A stretch of 10,943 nt of DNA from an uncultured Eubacteriales bacterium (GCA_900553645.1 USEE01000024.1:1-10943); one strand, 5' to 3'; positions 1 to 7,004 are shown, numbered from the stretch's first letter. Notes: generated by a model not told the origin, from the letters alone. A program made the numbers and translations.

Positions 1-57
1 AGCGCTGCTAAGCCTTCGGGTTTCTTCCTTGAACTGACGAAAAATCCACTCGAACTT

Positions 58-120
58 GCGGATTGTCCCGCTCGAGACACACTCTAAGTCAGAAGCGTAA
101 TCCGCGCTTGACCAAAGCGC
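58..120 (+). promoter_or_regulatory. Structured leader upstream of small membrane protein gene
   Basis: Two inverted repeats lie just before the ribosome binding site at 121-126. The first pairs 58-64 (GCGGATT) with 99-105 (AATCCGC), with two further G-T wobble pairs inward. The second pairs 104-109 (GCGCTT) with 115-120 (AAGCGC) around a 5-base loop. They share bases 104-105, so both cannot form fully at once. The second stem abuts the Shine-Dalgarno sequence and could affect translation. I recognise no known riboswitch or RNA family. I also saw no convincing promoter in 1-127. Function is inference only. Confidence 0.3.
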
Positions 121-136
121 AAGGAGAGTGAGCATC

Positions 137-442
137 ATGCCGCAGTATCCGCGCAATACATATTGTCGCTCGCAGTGTCCGCCGCAGTTCGGCCAGACCT
201 GCCGCCCAAATCCTGCACCCTGCCGCCCGCCGCGCAGGCCGGGCCTGTGGCCGCCCCCGTCGCCCTGCCCGCCCCCAAGCCAGGGCGGAGGCAAGTCGGG
301 TGCGCCGGTATGGCTGGCGGCAATGCTGGCGGGCGTGGGGCTGATGCTGCTTATCATATGTCTGCCGCCTTGCTTTTGGATAGCTGCTTTGGGGGCGGCG
401 ATGGTTGCGGCGGGGGTTATTATGGTGGTGGGGAAGAAGTAG
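137..442 (+). CDS. Small Pro/Cys-rich two-helix membrane protein, unknown function
   Basis: I do not recognise this 101-residue protein. Residues 1-50 are rich in proline, arginine and cysteine (Cys 10, 14, 22, 29, 44), followed by a Gly-rich linker at about 49-55. Two hydrophobic stretches follow, at about 57-76 and 80-98, joined by a tight turn (LPPCFW, with Cys 75 and 79), and the protein ends in GKK. This suggests a helical hairpin in the membrane with an extended, possibly disordered, Cys-rich tail. ATG at 137 is preferred because AAGGAG (121-126) lies 10 bases upstream. An in-frame GTG at 128 would sit directly on that site. The gene is alone on this strand: its downstream neighbour rpmB is convergent and a terminator lies between them. 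The Cys-rich tail could bind metal or form disulfides, but nothing in the context supports a specific role. Confidence 0.6.
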   Translation: MPQYPRNTYCRSQCPPQFGQTCRPNPAPCRPPRRPGLWPPPSPCPPPSQGGGKSGAPVWLAAMLAGVGLMLLIICLPPCFWIAALGAAMVAAGVIMVVGKK

Positions 443-544
443 ATATAGCCGGGCCTGCGCATTTTCGGCTTTAGATGCGCTGGGGCGCGCGCCTGAAAAG
501 AGAATAGCTATGGTGGAGAAGGCGGAGCATAATCACGCCAAAAC

Positions 545-585
545 AAAAACAGTCGATGCCATTACAAACAGGCATCGGCTGTTTT
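545..585. terminator. Bidirectional intrinsic terminator between convergent genes
   Basis: An 11-bp stem pairs 550-560 with 571-581, including one G-T wobble, around a 10-base loop. It is flanked by an A-rich run on the left (545-549) and TTTT on the right (582-585). It can therefore terminate the plus-strand membrane protein gene. Read on the minus strand, the left flank becomes GTTTTTGTTT, so it can also terminate rpmB, which ends at 709. Confidence 0.75.
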
Positions 586-708
586 ATGTGGACGCATACT
601 GTGGCGGCGAAGCAATAACCCGGCACATCAGCCGGCCACCGCCGACAGCGCCACTATATTGCTATATACGCCAATTTCGCATATGGAGCAGGGCTGACGC
701 TTACGCTA

Positions 709-900
709 TTACAGCGCGCGCTCAACCTTACCGCTGCGCAGGCAGCGGGTGCAGACATACATGCGAGTGGGAGTGCCGTTTACCATCACGCGTACCTTCT
801 GAGTGTTGGGAGCCCAAGACGTGCGGGTCTTGCGGTTGGAGTGGCTCACGTTGTTGCCGGACATAGTGCCCTTGTGGCAGATTTCGCAATACTTGCCCAT
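709..900 (-). CDS. rpmB: 50S ribosomal protein L28 (bL28), zinc-binding form
   Basis: This is a 63-residue L28 of normal family length, a component of the large ribosomal subunit. The start MGKYCEIC, the central NRKTRTSWAPN segment and the basic C-terminus are typical of the family. Two CxxC pairs (Cys 5/8 and Cys 50/53) form the four-cysteine zinc ribbon, making it the C+ type rather than the cysteine-free type. The ATG at 900 is chosen over an in-frame ATG three codons upstream because GGAGG sits 8 bases before it. The gene stands alone, with its own promoter at 957-985 and a shared terminator at 545-585. Confidence 0.96.
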   Translation of the reverse strand: MGKYCEICHKGTMSGNNVSHSNRKTRTSWAPNTQKVRVMVNGTPTRMYVCTRCLRSGKVERAL

Positions 901-928
901 CGATAACACCTCCTTCGAATGAACAGGC

Positions 929-941
929 GTGTATAATACAC
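929..941. promoter_or_regulatory. Short palindrome in the rpmB leader
   Basis: The 13-base sequence GTGTATAATACAC is an inverted repeat with one central base. It lies between the predicted rpmB transcription start (near 950) and its ribosome binding site. It could be an operator or a small RNA hairpin. It does not match the Zur-type palindrome I know. On the plus strand it contains TATAAT, but no -35 hexamer lies at the right distance. The role is unknown. Confidence 0.2.
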
Positions 942-956
942 ATACAGAACACTACT

Positions 957-985
957 ATTTTACCATTGCACGCGCATAAATGCAA
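957..985 (-). promoter_or_regulatory. Promoter of rpmB
   Basis: Read on the minus strand, the -35 is TTGCAT (985-980) and the -10 is TAAAAT (962-957), five of six bases matching consensus, with an exact 17-base spacer. Transcription would start near 950, leaving a leader of about 50 bases before the L28 start codon. The -35 is weak (first three bases only), but position and spacing fit. Confidence 0.55.
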
Positions 986-1175
986 GCATTTTTTCTTTAC
1001 ATCGCGTAAAATTGTGCGCCTTTTGGCCGTTTTGCAGCCTGAAAATTCGCTAAAATGCAATTTTTAGCAAGAATACCGTCTCAGTTTCGGCTAATAACTT
1101 TTTTGTCAGTCAGCAATCCGAGTGTCGATCGTATGCCTCGACAGTGAAGTCCCGCCTTACCCAAGCGCAGCGCGC
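986..1175. other. AT-rich gene-free stretch
   Basis: This lies between the rpmB promoter and the pyrG terminator. I see no gene with a ribosome binding site on either strand. It contains two short inverted repeats: 1049-1055/1062-1068 (GCTAAAA/TTTTAGC, 6-base loop) and 1123-1128/1138-1143 (TGTCGA/TCGACA, 9-base loop). Neither is followed by a T-run on either strand. A small RNA cannot be excluded, but nothing positively supports one. Confidence 0.4.
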
Positions 1176-1219
1176 AAAAACAGACCGGTTCAGGCAAGCT
1201 GTCCGCCTGTCCGAACCGG
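1176..1219 (-). terminator. Intrinsic terminator of pyrG
   Basis: On the minus strand, a 7-bp stem (CCGGTTC at 1219-1213 with GAACCGG at 1191-1185) can extend through GGC/GCC pairs after a small bulge. It is followed within a few bases by TTTTT (1180-1176). It begins 21 bases after the pyrG stop codon and would end the glnA-ANTAR-pyrG transcript. Confidence 0.8.
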
Positions 1220-1240
1220 CCGCGAATTTATGCCTTAATA

Positions 1241-2836
<1,596 letters not shown>

Positions 2837-2868
2837 TGCTGCGGCTCCTTTATATAATAAATTTTAGC

Positions 2869-3435
2869 TTATACAGAATAGGTTTTGAGTATTTCCTCGG
2901 CGACCTCGCGCTTGCTTATGCGCAGATCCATCGCCTGCTTTTCGATGCGCCGGTGCGCCTTTTCCTCCGTCCAGCCCAGCCGCTCGATCAGCAGACACTT
3001 TGCGCGGCTGACTGCGCGCAGGTCTTCCAACTGCCGCCGGAGCTTGTCGCGCTCCACGATCAGTTCGTACATGCGCGCCTGCGTCATCTCGACCAGATGA
3101 AGCGCCTGCATGAACAGCGGCCGTACCAGCGGCTTGCTCATTACGAACACGCCCTCGCGCTCAAGCGCCGCGCCCAGCTGCTCGGCGTGCTCTGCCTTGC
3201 ACAGCATTATTACGCCCGCGCCGCCCGCTGACGCGTGCGCGGCCAGCTCGTGGCCGAACTCGTCGGTCAGCGGCGTGTTTATTACCACCAGTTCGTAGCC
3301 CTGGCTTATCAGCGCGCGCCGCGCGTCGCTGCCGTTTGATACCGTCGTTACCCTGTCAAACCGGGAGGCCGAAAGCATATCCCGCAATACTGCCTGGCCC
3401 TTTTCTCCGGCTGATACTATTAGTGCAGAAGGCAT
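2869..3435 (-). CDS. ANTAR-domain antiterminator with degenerate receiver domain
   Basis: This is a 188-residue regulator with three parts: a receiver-like domain (about 1-115), a helical linker likely to form a coiled coil (about 117-140) and an ANTAR RNA-binding domain (about 129-184). The ANTAR hallmark is SRAKCLLIERLGWTEEKAH followed by IEKQAMDLRISKREVAE. ANTAR proteins bind paired hexaloop hairpins in nascent RNA and prevent termination. The receiver looks inactive for phosphorylation: the N-terminal acidic pair is replaced (LIVSAG) and the acceptor Asp position is Asn53, though Lys101 is kept. It may respond to protein contacts instead, as in AmiR-like or NitR-like regulators. It starts 14 bases after glnA, with AAGGAAG overlapping the glnA stop region, so the two genes are cotranscribed. 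ANTAR genes next to glnA are known in clostridia (nitR-like), so nitrogen regulation of this operon is likely. Confidence 0.9.
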   Translation of the reverse strand: MPSALIVSAGEKGQAVLRDMLSASRFDRVTTVSNGSDARRALISQGYELVVINTPLTDEFGHELAAHASAGGAGVIMLCKAEHAEQLGAALEREGVFVMSKPLVRPLFMQALHLVEMTQARMYELIVERDKLRRQLEDLRAVSRAKCLLIERLGWTEEKAHRRIEKQAMDLRISKREVAEEILKTYSV

Positions 3436-3449
3436 GGTCAGGCACTTCC

Positions 3450-4754
3450 TTATATGTACATGAAGTAGAGGTCGCTTTCAGCCGACGTGCGATCGGGCGA
3501 ATTTTCGACGAACTCTATTTCGCGCATACGCTGGGCGGTGAATGCGTTTAGCAGCTCGGCGGGAAGCACGCTGCTTATGAACTCGCTTTGGCTAAGTGCT
3601 ATCGCGCTCCTCAGATCGCGCGGCAGCATGTCGGCCGTGCCCGGCAGATCGCCGAACCTGCGCGACGCGGGCAATGTAAGCCCGTCGCGTATGCCCTCCA
3701 TGCCCGCCGCGATTATCAGCGAAAACGCGATGTACGGGTTGAGCGCCGAGTCGGGGGAGCGCAGTTCCATGCGCGCGCGCTCGCCCGTGGCGTGGGGCAG
3801 GCGCACTACCTGCGAATTGTCCAGCGACCAGCCCACGCTGCCCGGCATGTCCATGTCGGACAGCCGCTCGTAGGAGTTGGTTATCGGATTGAGCAGCGCC
3901 GTCATCTCGGGCAGGCGGCGCATTATGCCCGCAACCAGCCCCGCCGCGTCGCCGGTAAGCGCGCCGCGGTCGCTGCCGTCGATATTCATTATGTTGCGGC
4001 CGTCGCGGTAGGCCGAAAGGTTTATGTGCATACCGCTGCCCGCCTGCCCGCGCAGGGGCTTGGGCATGAACGACGCGTGCAGCCCGTCCATCGCGGCCAC
4101 CGTGCGCACAACCTGCTTGAACAGCACCGCGTTGTCGGCGGCGCTCATCACGTCCGCGAACGCGAAGTCAACCTCGTTCTGACCCGGCCCGACCTCGTGG
4201 TGCGAGCTTTCCGGGTTTATGCCCATTTCTTCCAGTGTAAGGCATATCTCGCGGCGCACGTTTTCGGCCTTTTCGACCGGCGCTATGTCGCAGTAGGTGG
4301 CGTTGTCCTGCGGCGTGTGGGTGGGTTTGCCGTTTTCGTCCGTCTCGAACAGATAGAACTCGCATTCCGTGCCTATGCGGAACGTGTAGCCCGGCTTGAT
4401 CGCCTCGCGCACCGTGCGGCGCAGTATCTCGCGTGTGTCCAGCACGAACGGCTCGCCGTTTGTCGTCATGAGACTGCTCATCAGCCTTACCACGCGCCCC
4501 TGCTGGGGCCGCCACGGCATCGCGGTCAGCGTGGACGGGTCGGGCTTTAGCAGCAGGTCGTACCCGCCCGCGGCCTGAAATCCGCGCAGTGCGCGCGGGT
4601 CGAGCGTTATGCCTTCGTCCAGCGCACGCTCAAGCTGGCTGGGCATGATTGCGATATTTTTCAGCGTGCCGCATATGTCGCAGAACGCAAGCCTTATGAA
4701 CTTCACGTCGTTTTCCCGCACGTATTGCAATACTTCGTCGCTGGAATAAAACAT
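3450..4754 (-). CDS. glnA: Type I glutamine synthetase, atypical active site
   Basis: GlnA joins ammonia to glutamate using ATP and acts as a cytoplasmic dodecamer. The protein is 434 residues, slightly short of the usual 440-445. Family features include KFIRLAFCDICGTLKN (18-33), PDPSTLTAMPW (71-81), metal/substrate acids in GTECEF (Glu130, Glu132), SSHHEVGPGQNEVDF (Glu187, Glu194), GSGMHINLS (His243), NSYERL (Arg297), VVRLP (Arg318) and MELRSPD (Glu330, Arg332). Three sites differ. The usual DGSS loop reads DPRA (52-55). The flap Glu appears as Asp302. The usual NRS segment is one residue shorter (WSLDNSQ), removing the Arg that corresponds to Arg339 of the Salmonella enzyme. It may still be an active synthetase, or a paralog with altered activity. 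The ribosome binding site is AAGGCGGTG (one mismatch), about 5-7 bases before the ATG. It heads the glnA-ANTAR-pyrG operon. Confidence 0.92.
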   Translation of the reverse strand: MFYSSDEVLQYVRENDVKFIRLAFCDICGTLKNIAIMPSQLERALDEGITLDPRALRGFQAAGGYDLLLKPDPSTLTAMPWRPQQGRVVRLMSSLMTTNGEPFVLDTREILRRTVREAIKPGYTFRIGTECEFYLFETDENGKPTHTPQDNATYCDIAPVEKAENVRREICLTLEEMGINPESSHHEVGPGQNEVDFAFADVMSAADNAVLFKQVVRTVAAMDGLHASFMPKPLRGQAGSGMHINLSAYRDGRNIMNIDGSDRGALTGDAAGLVAGIMRRLPEMTALLNPITNSYERLSDMDMPGSVGWSLDNSQVVRLPHATGERARMELRSPDSALNPYIAFSLIIAAGMEGIRDGLTLPASRRFGDLPGTADMLPRDLRSAIALSQSEFISSVLPAELLNAFTAQRMREIEFVENSPDRTSAESDLYFMYI

Positions 4755-4757
4755 ACT

Positions 4758-4780
4758 AACACCGCCTTTGATTTAGTGTT
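4758..4780 (-). promoter_or_regulatory. Hairpin overlapping the glnA ribosome binding site
   Basis: On the minus strand, AACAC pairs with GTGTT, with one additional G-T pair. This places part of the Shine-Dalgarno sequence AAAGGCGGTG in the stem and the rest in the loop. The stem is short (5-6 bp), so sequestration would be weak. It is a possible translational control site only. Confidence 0.2.
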
Positions 4781-4841
4781 CCTGCGCGGATAATTCTTTT
4801 AAGTCGGGCCGCAAAAGCCGCCTGGAAAGCGTTTTGCCAAC

Positions 4842-4908
4842 AAAAAAAGCCGACAACTCACGCCTGAGGTCGCGCCAGTGCGGCCTTGCGGGCGTGAGCC
4901 CGGCTTTT
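4842..4908 (-). terminator. Long intrinsic terminator between purA and glnA
   Basis: On the minus strand, AAAAGCCG (4908-4901) pairs with CGGCTTTT (4852-4845). After an internal loop, TCACGCC (4897-4891) pairs with GGCGTGA (4864-4858). Seven T residues follow (4848-4842). The 26-base segment at the tip folds into its own hexaloop hairpin (4867-4886). It begins 25 bases after the purA stop. It either ends the purA transcript or serves as a controllable terminator ahead of glnA. I found no strong promoter between it and glnA, which makes readthrough a real possibility. Confidence 0.75.
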
Positions 4909-4928
4909 CGGGCCGCATTCGCGCGGCC
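4867..4928 (-). promoter_or_regulatory. Paired hexaloop hairpins, candidate ANTAR target
   Basis: Two minus-strand hairpins with 6-base loops lie within 62 bases. Hairpin 1 (4928-4911) has a perfect 6-bp stem GGCCGC/GCGGCC with loop GCGAAT. Hairpin 2 (4886-4867) has stem AGGCCGC/GCGACCT (six pairs, one mismatch) with loop ACTGGC. Both share the 5' arm GGCCGC. ANTAR proteins recognise tandem hexaloops with A at loop position 1 and G at position 4. Hairpin 2 fits this and hairpin 1 does not. Hairpin 2 forms the tip of the terminator stem rather than competing with it. Given the ANTAR gene in the operon downstream this is a reasonable candidate, but not a clean match to the known motif. Confidence 0.3.
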
Positions 4929-4933
4929 GCTAT

Positions 4934-6226
4934 TTACTTATTGGAGCCGATCTTGGGGGTACGCTTTATGTACTGGTCGCGCTCAGGGCCGACGGATACA
5001 TAGGTGATCGCGCAGCCCACGTTCTTCTCAAGGAAGTCTATGTAGCGCTGTGCGTTAACCGGCAGCTCCTCTTCATTGCGGCAGTTCGAGATGTCCTCGG
5101 TCCAGCCGGGCAGCTCGATGTTGACGGGCTTTGCACGTTTGAGCGCTTCGCCGTAGGGGAACTCCTGCGTGCGCTTGCCGTCGATCTCATAGCCCACGGT
5201 CACGCTCAGCTTCATGCCGGCCAGCACGTCCAGCTTTGTCAGCGCGATTTCGTCCGCGCCCTGCAGACGCACGCCGTAGCGCGACGCAACCACGTCGAAC
5301 GGGCCTACGCGGCGGGGACGGCCGGTGGCCGCGCCATACTCGTGACCCGCGTCACGCAGTACCTTGGCCTCGTCGCCGAACAGCTCGCAGGTGAACGGGC
5401 CTTCGCCAACGCAGGTGGAATACGCCTTCATTATGCCGATGGTCTTGTCCAGCTTGCGGCCGGGTATGCCCGCGCCGATGGGCGCGTACGCCGCAATCGT
5501 GGGCGAGGAGGAGGTGTAGGGATAGATGCCGAAGTCGATGTCGCGCAGCGCGCCCAGCTGAGCCTCAAACATGATGCCCTTGCCCTCGGAAGCCGCCTTG
5601 TCAAGATAAGCGCCGGTGTCGCATACATAGGGCAGTACGAAGTCGCCGTACTCCTTCAGCCACGCCATAATGTCATCCACGTTCAGCGGCTCCATGTGAT
5701 AGCCGCCCACCAGCGTCAGGTTCTTCCACTCGCAGATGCCCTCGACGCGCTCGCGCAGCGCGTCAGTATCGCGCAGATCGCCCATGCGCAGCGCTTTTTT
5801 CATGTACTTGTCGCCGTAAACCGGGCCGATGCCGCGGCGGGTCGAGCCGAACTTCTTGCCGGCCAGACGGTCCTCTTCCGCGCCGTCCTGCGCCACATGA
5901 TACGGCATACATATTACCGCACGATCGGATACTTTAAGGTTGTCGGGGGTAACGGCCACGCCCTTTTCGGTCAGACGGCCGATTTCTTCCTTCAGGTGGT
6001 GCAGGTCGACGACCATGCCCGCGCCCATTACGTTTACCACGCCCTCGCGCAGTATGCCGGAGGGCAGCAGATTCAGTATAAATTCGCCGCGCTCGTTTAT
6101 TACGGTATGGCCGGCGTTGTTGCCACCCTGATAACGAACTACGATGTCATAATCTCTGCTCAGCAGATCGACCATGCGGCCCTTGCCTTCGTCGCCCCAG
6201 TTTATGCCGGAGATTGCGGTTAGCAT
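4934..6226 (-). CDS. purA: Adenylosuccinate synthetase, divergent clostridial type
   Basis: PurA joins aspartate to IMP using GTP to form adenylosuccinate, the committed step to AMP. The protein is 430 residues, normal for the family. The P-loop is GINWGDEGKGR with catalytic Asp12, and catalytic His40 lies in GGNNAGHTV. FGSTRRGIGP (126-134), TGRPRR (301-306), guanine-specificity TKLD (330-333) and C-terminal VGPERD are present. The usual FEGAQG segment reads FEAQLGALRDIDFGIYP (220-236), as in a divergent PurA branch I associate with Clostridia. The ribosome binding site AAGGAGG lies 8 bases before the ATG. The gene has a near-ideal promoter at 6378-6406, a leader of about 145 bases and a strong terminator just downstream, upstream of glnA. 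Confidence 0.95.
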   Translation of the reverse strand: MLTAISGINWGDEGKGRMVDLLSRDYDIVVRYQGGNNAGHTVINERGEFILNLLPSGILREGVVNVMGAGMVVDLHHLKEEIGRLTEKGVAVTPDNLKVSDRAVICMPYHVAQDGAEEDRLAGKKFGSTRRGIGPVYGDKYMKKALRMGDLRDTDALRERVEGICEWKNLTLVGGYHMEPLNVDDIMAWLKEYGDFVLPYVCDTGAYLDKAASEGKGIMFEAQLGALRDIDFGIYPYTSSSPTIAAYAPIGAGIPGRKLDKTIGIMKAYSTCVGEGPFTCELFGDEAKVLRDAGHEYGAATGRPRRVGPFDVVASRYGVRLQGADEIALTKLDVLAGMKLSVTVGYEIDGKRTQEFPYGEALKRAKPVNIELPGWTEDISNCRNEEELPVNAQRYIDFLEKNVGCAITYVSVGPERDQYIKRTPKIGSNK

Positions 6227-6293
6227 TGCTAAAGCCTCCTTAAATTGCTCCCAAGATGGCAGTTTGCCGCGTGCGATTTTTTGCTAAAAATAG

Positions 6294-6319
6294 AAAAAGC
6301 CGCCGCGCGCATACGCGCG
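6294..6319 (-). promoter_or_regulatory. GC hairpin and T-run in the purA leader
   Basis: On the minus strand a 6-bp all-GC stem with a 4-base loop (6319-6304) is followed by GCGGC and then TTTTT (6298-6294). The five bases between stem and T-run make it a poor standard terminator. It lies midway in the long purA leader, so it could be an attenuator or pause site. I found no known purine riboswitch core in the leader. Confidence 0.25.
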
Positions 6320-6377
6320 TATCCTTGAATTAACCGGAAATACTCGCCTGCCCATCGACGTCATTGTCAACTCTGTA

Positions 6378-6406
6378 ATTATAATTGTGTGCGCGCGCGC
6401 TGTCAA
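6378..6406 (-). promoter_or_regulatory. Consensus vegetative promoter of purA
   Basis: Read on the minus strand, the -35 is TTGACA (6406-6401) and the -10 is TATAAT (6383-6378). Both are perfect, with an exact 17-base spacer. The spacer contains a (GC)5 tract and CACA, a 15-base alternating purine-pyrimidine run (6386-6400). Transcription would begin near 6371, about 145 bases before the purA start codon. This is the strongest promoter in the window by sequence. Confidence 0.9.
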
Positions 6407-6479
6407 GTCCGGCCAATTTCGTTTGAGTTGTGTACAGGTAAAAATTTTAAGGAGACACTTTGCGCGCGCCCAGCGGCTG

Positions 6480-6507
6480 TTCAAACCCGCCTAAGGCATG
6501 GTATAAT
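6480..6507 (+). promoter_or_regulatory. Extended -10 promoter of the ArsC-like gene
   Basis: A perfect TATAAT (6502-6507) is preceded by TG one base upstream (6499-6500), an extended -10. A TTCAAA hexamer (6480-6485, four of six consensus bases) lies 16 bases upstream. Transcription would begin near 6514, about 20 bases before the start codon. The rest of the 307-base gap between purA and this gene holds the divergent purA promoter and leader. The two transcripts do not overlap. Confidence 0.75.
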
Positions 6508-6534
6508 AAGTAAAATAAGCATCGGAGGACAGAC

Positions 6535-6876
6535 ATGAACATACAGATATACGCCCTTAAAAAGAACTTCGACGTGCAGAAGGCCGAGCGCTATTTTAAG
6601 GAGCGCTCGATTAAGTTCCAGTCGATAGACCTTAGCAAAAAGCCGATGGGCGCGCGGGAGCTGGACTCGGTATGCCGCGCGGTGGGCGGCGTGGACGAGC
6701 TGATCGACAGGGACAATAAGGCCTATGCCGGAAGCATACTGCGCTATACAAACGGCGAGGATGAAAAGAAGGAACAGCTGCTTGCAAACATAAAGCTGAT
6801 GCGCACGCCCGTCGTGCGCAACGGCCAGAAGGCTACCGTTGGCTATAATCCCGAGGTATGGGATACGTGGGAATAA
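6535..6876 (+). CDS. ArsC/Spx-family thioredoxin-fold protein without catalytic Cys
   Basis: This 113-residue protein has the length and pattern of the ArsC/Spx/YffB family: a first strand and loop (MNIQIYALKKNFDVQKAERYF), LSKKPMGARELDSV, and the cis-proline segment MRTPVVRNGQKATVGYNPEVW near residues 89-109. In this family the loop after the first strand carries the catalytic Cys (as in YGIKNCD of YffB). Here the corresponding residue is Asn11, and the only Cys is Cys47. It is therefore unlikely to be an arsenate reductase. It resembles the group often labelled ArsC family (seleno)protein, where this position varies. GGAGGA lies 6 bases before the ATG. It has its own promoter and no clear terminator after it, so some readthrough into the transporter gene is possible. 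Its substrate or partner is unknown. Confidence 0.8.
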   Translation: MNIQIYALKKNFDVQKAERYFKERSIKFQSIDLSKKPMGARELDSVCRAVGGVDELIDRDNKAYAGSILRYTNGEDEKKEQLLANIKLMRTPVVRNGQKATVGYNPEVWDTWE

Positions 6877-6925
6877 GTATGGCGGCAAAGCTCTATATAA
6901 ATCACAATTAAGCCGCTCAATGCGC

Positions 6926-6954
6926 TTGAACAAAAGTGAAAATGATGCTATACT
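6926..6954 (+). promoter_or_regulatory. Promoter of the BMP substrate-binding protein gene
   Basis: TTGAAC (6926-6931; TTGA matches consensus) and TATACT (6949-6954, five of six) are separated by exactly 17 bases. The predicted start near 6961 leaves a leader of about 44 bases, too short for a purine riboswitch. Confidence 0.75.
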
Positions 6955-6968
6955 GAATACCAGCATAA

Positions 6969-6984
6969 GCCCGAATATACGGGC
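6969..6984 (+). promoter_or_regulatory. Small hairpin just before the BMP gene ribosome binding site
   Basis: GCCCG (6969-6973) pairs with CGGGC (6980-6984) around loop AATATA. It lies near the 5' end of the predicted transcript, 5 bases before AAGGAGG. It may protect the message from decay or keep the ribosome binding site open. The loop lacks the G at position 4 expected of an ANTAR target. Confidence 0.3.
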
Positions 6985-7004
6985 AAAAGAAGGAGGAAAC
7001 TCAC

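Noticed and set aside
58..105. tRNA-like acceptor pairing (GCGGATT with AATCCGC)
   Set aside because: The enclosed length (34 bases) is far too short for a tRNA and no T-arm or anticodon arm is present.
620..635. Hairpin CCGGC/GCCGG with a 6-base loop as an ANTAR target
   Set aside because: Loop is ACATCA on the plus strand and TGATGT on the minus strand; neither has A1 with G4, and there is no paired hairpin or following T-run.
405..866. A 153-codon plus-strand frame spanning the end of the membrane protein gene and rpmB
   Set aside because: It crosses a terminator hairpin and is antisense to the well-supported rpmB gene; no ribosome binding site.
1049..1068. Inverted repeat GCTAAAA/TTTTAGC as a terminator or small RNA end
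   Set aside because: No T-run follows on either strand; AT-rich sequence makes such repeats likely by chance.
3588..4550. A 320-codon open frame on the plus strand opposite glnA
   Set aside because: Mirror of glnA coding bias, with an Arg/His/Val-rich translation and no recognisable motif.
5342..6223. A 293-codon plus-strand open frame opposite purA
   Set aside because: Antisense shadow of purA with no family motif.
6535..6876. Arsenate reductase function for the ArsC-like protein
   Set aside because: The catalytic Cys is absent and no arsenic-resistance genes lie nearby.
6877..7004. Purine riboswitch ahead of the nucleoside transporter
   Set aside because: The predicted leader is only about 44 bases and holds one small hairpin; no aptamer-like three-way junction is present.
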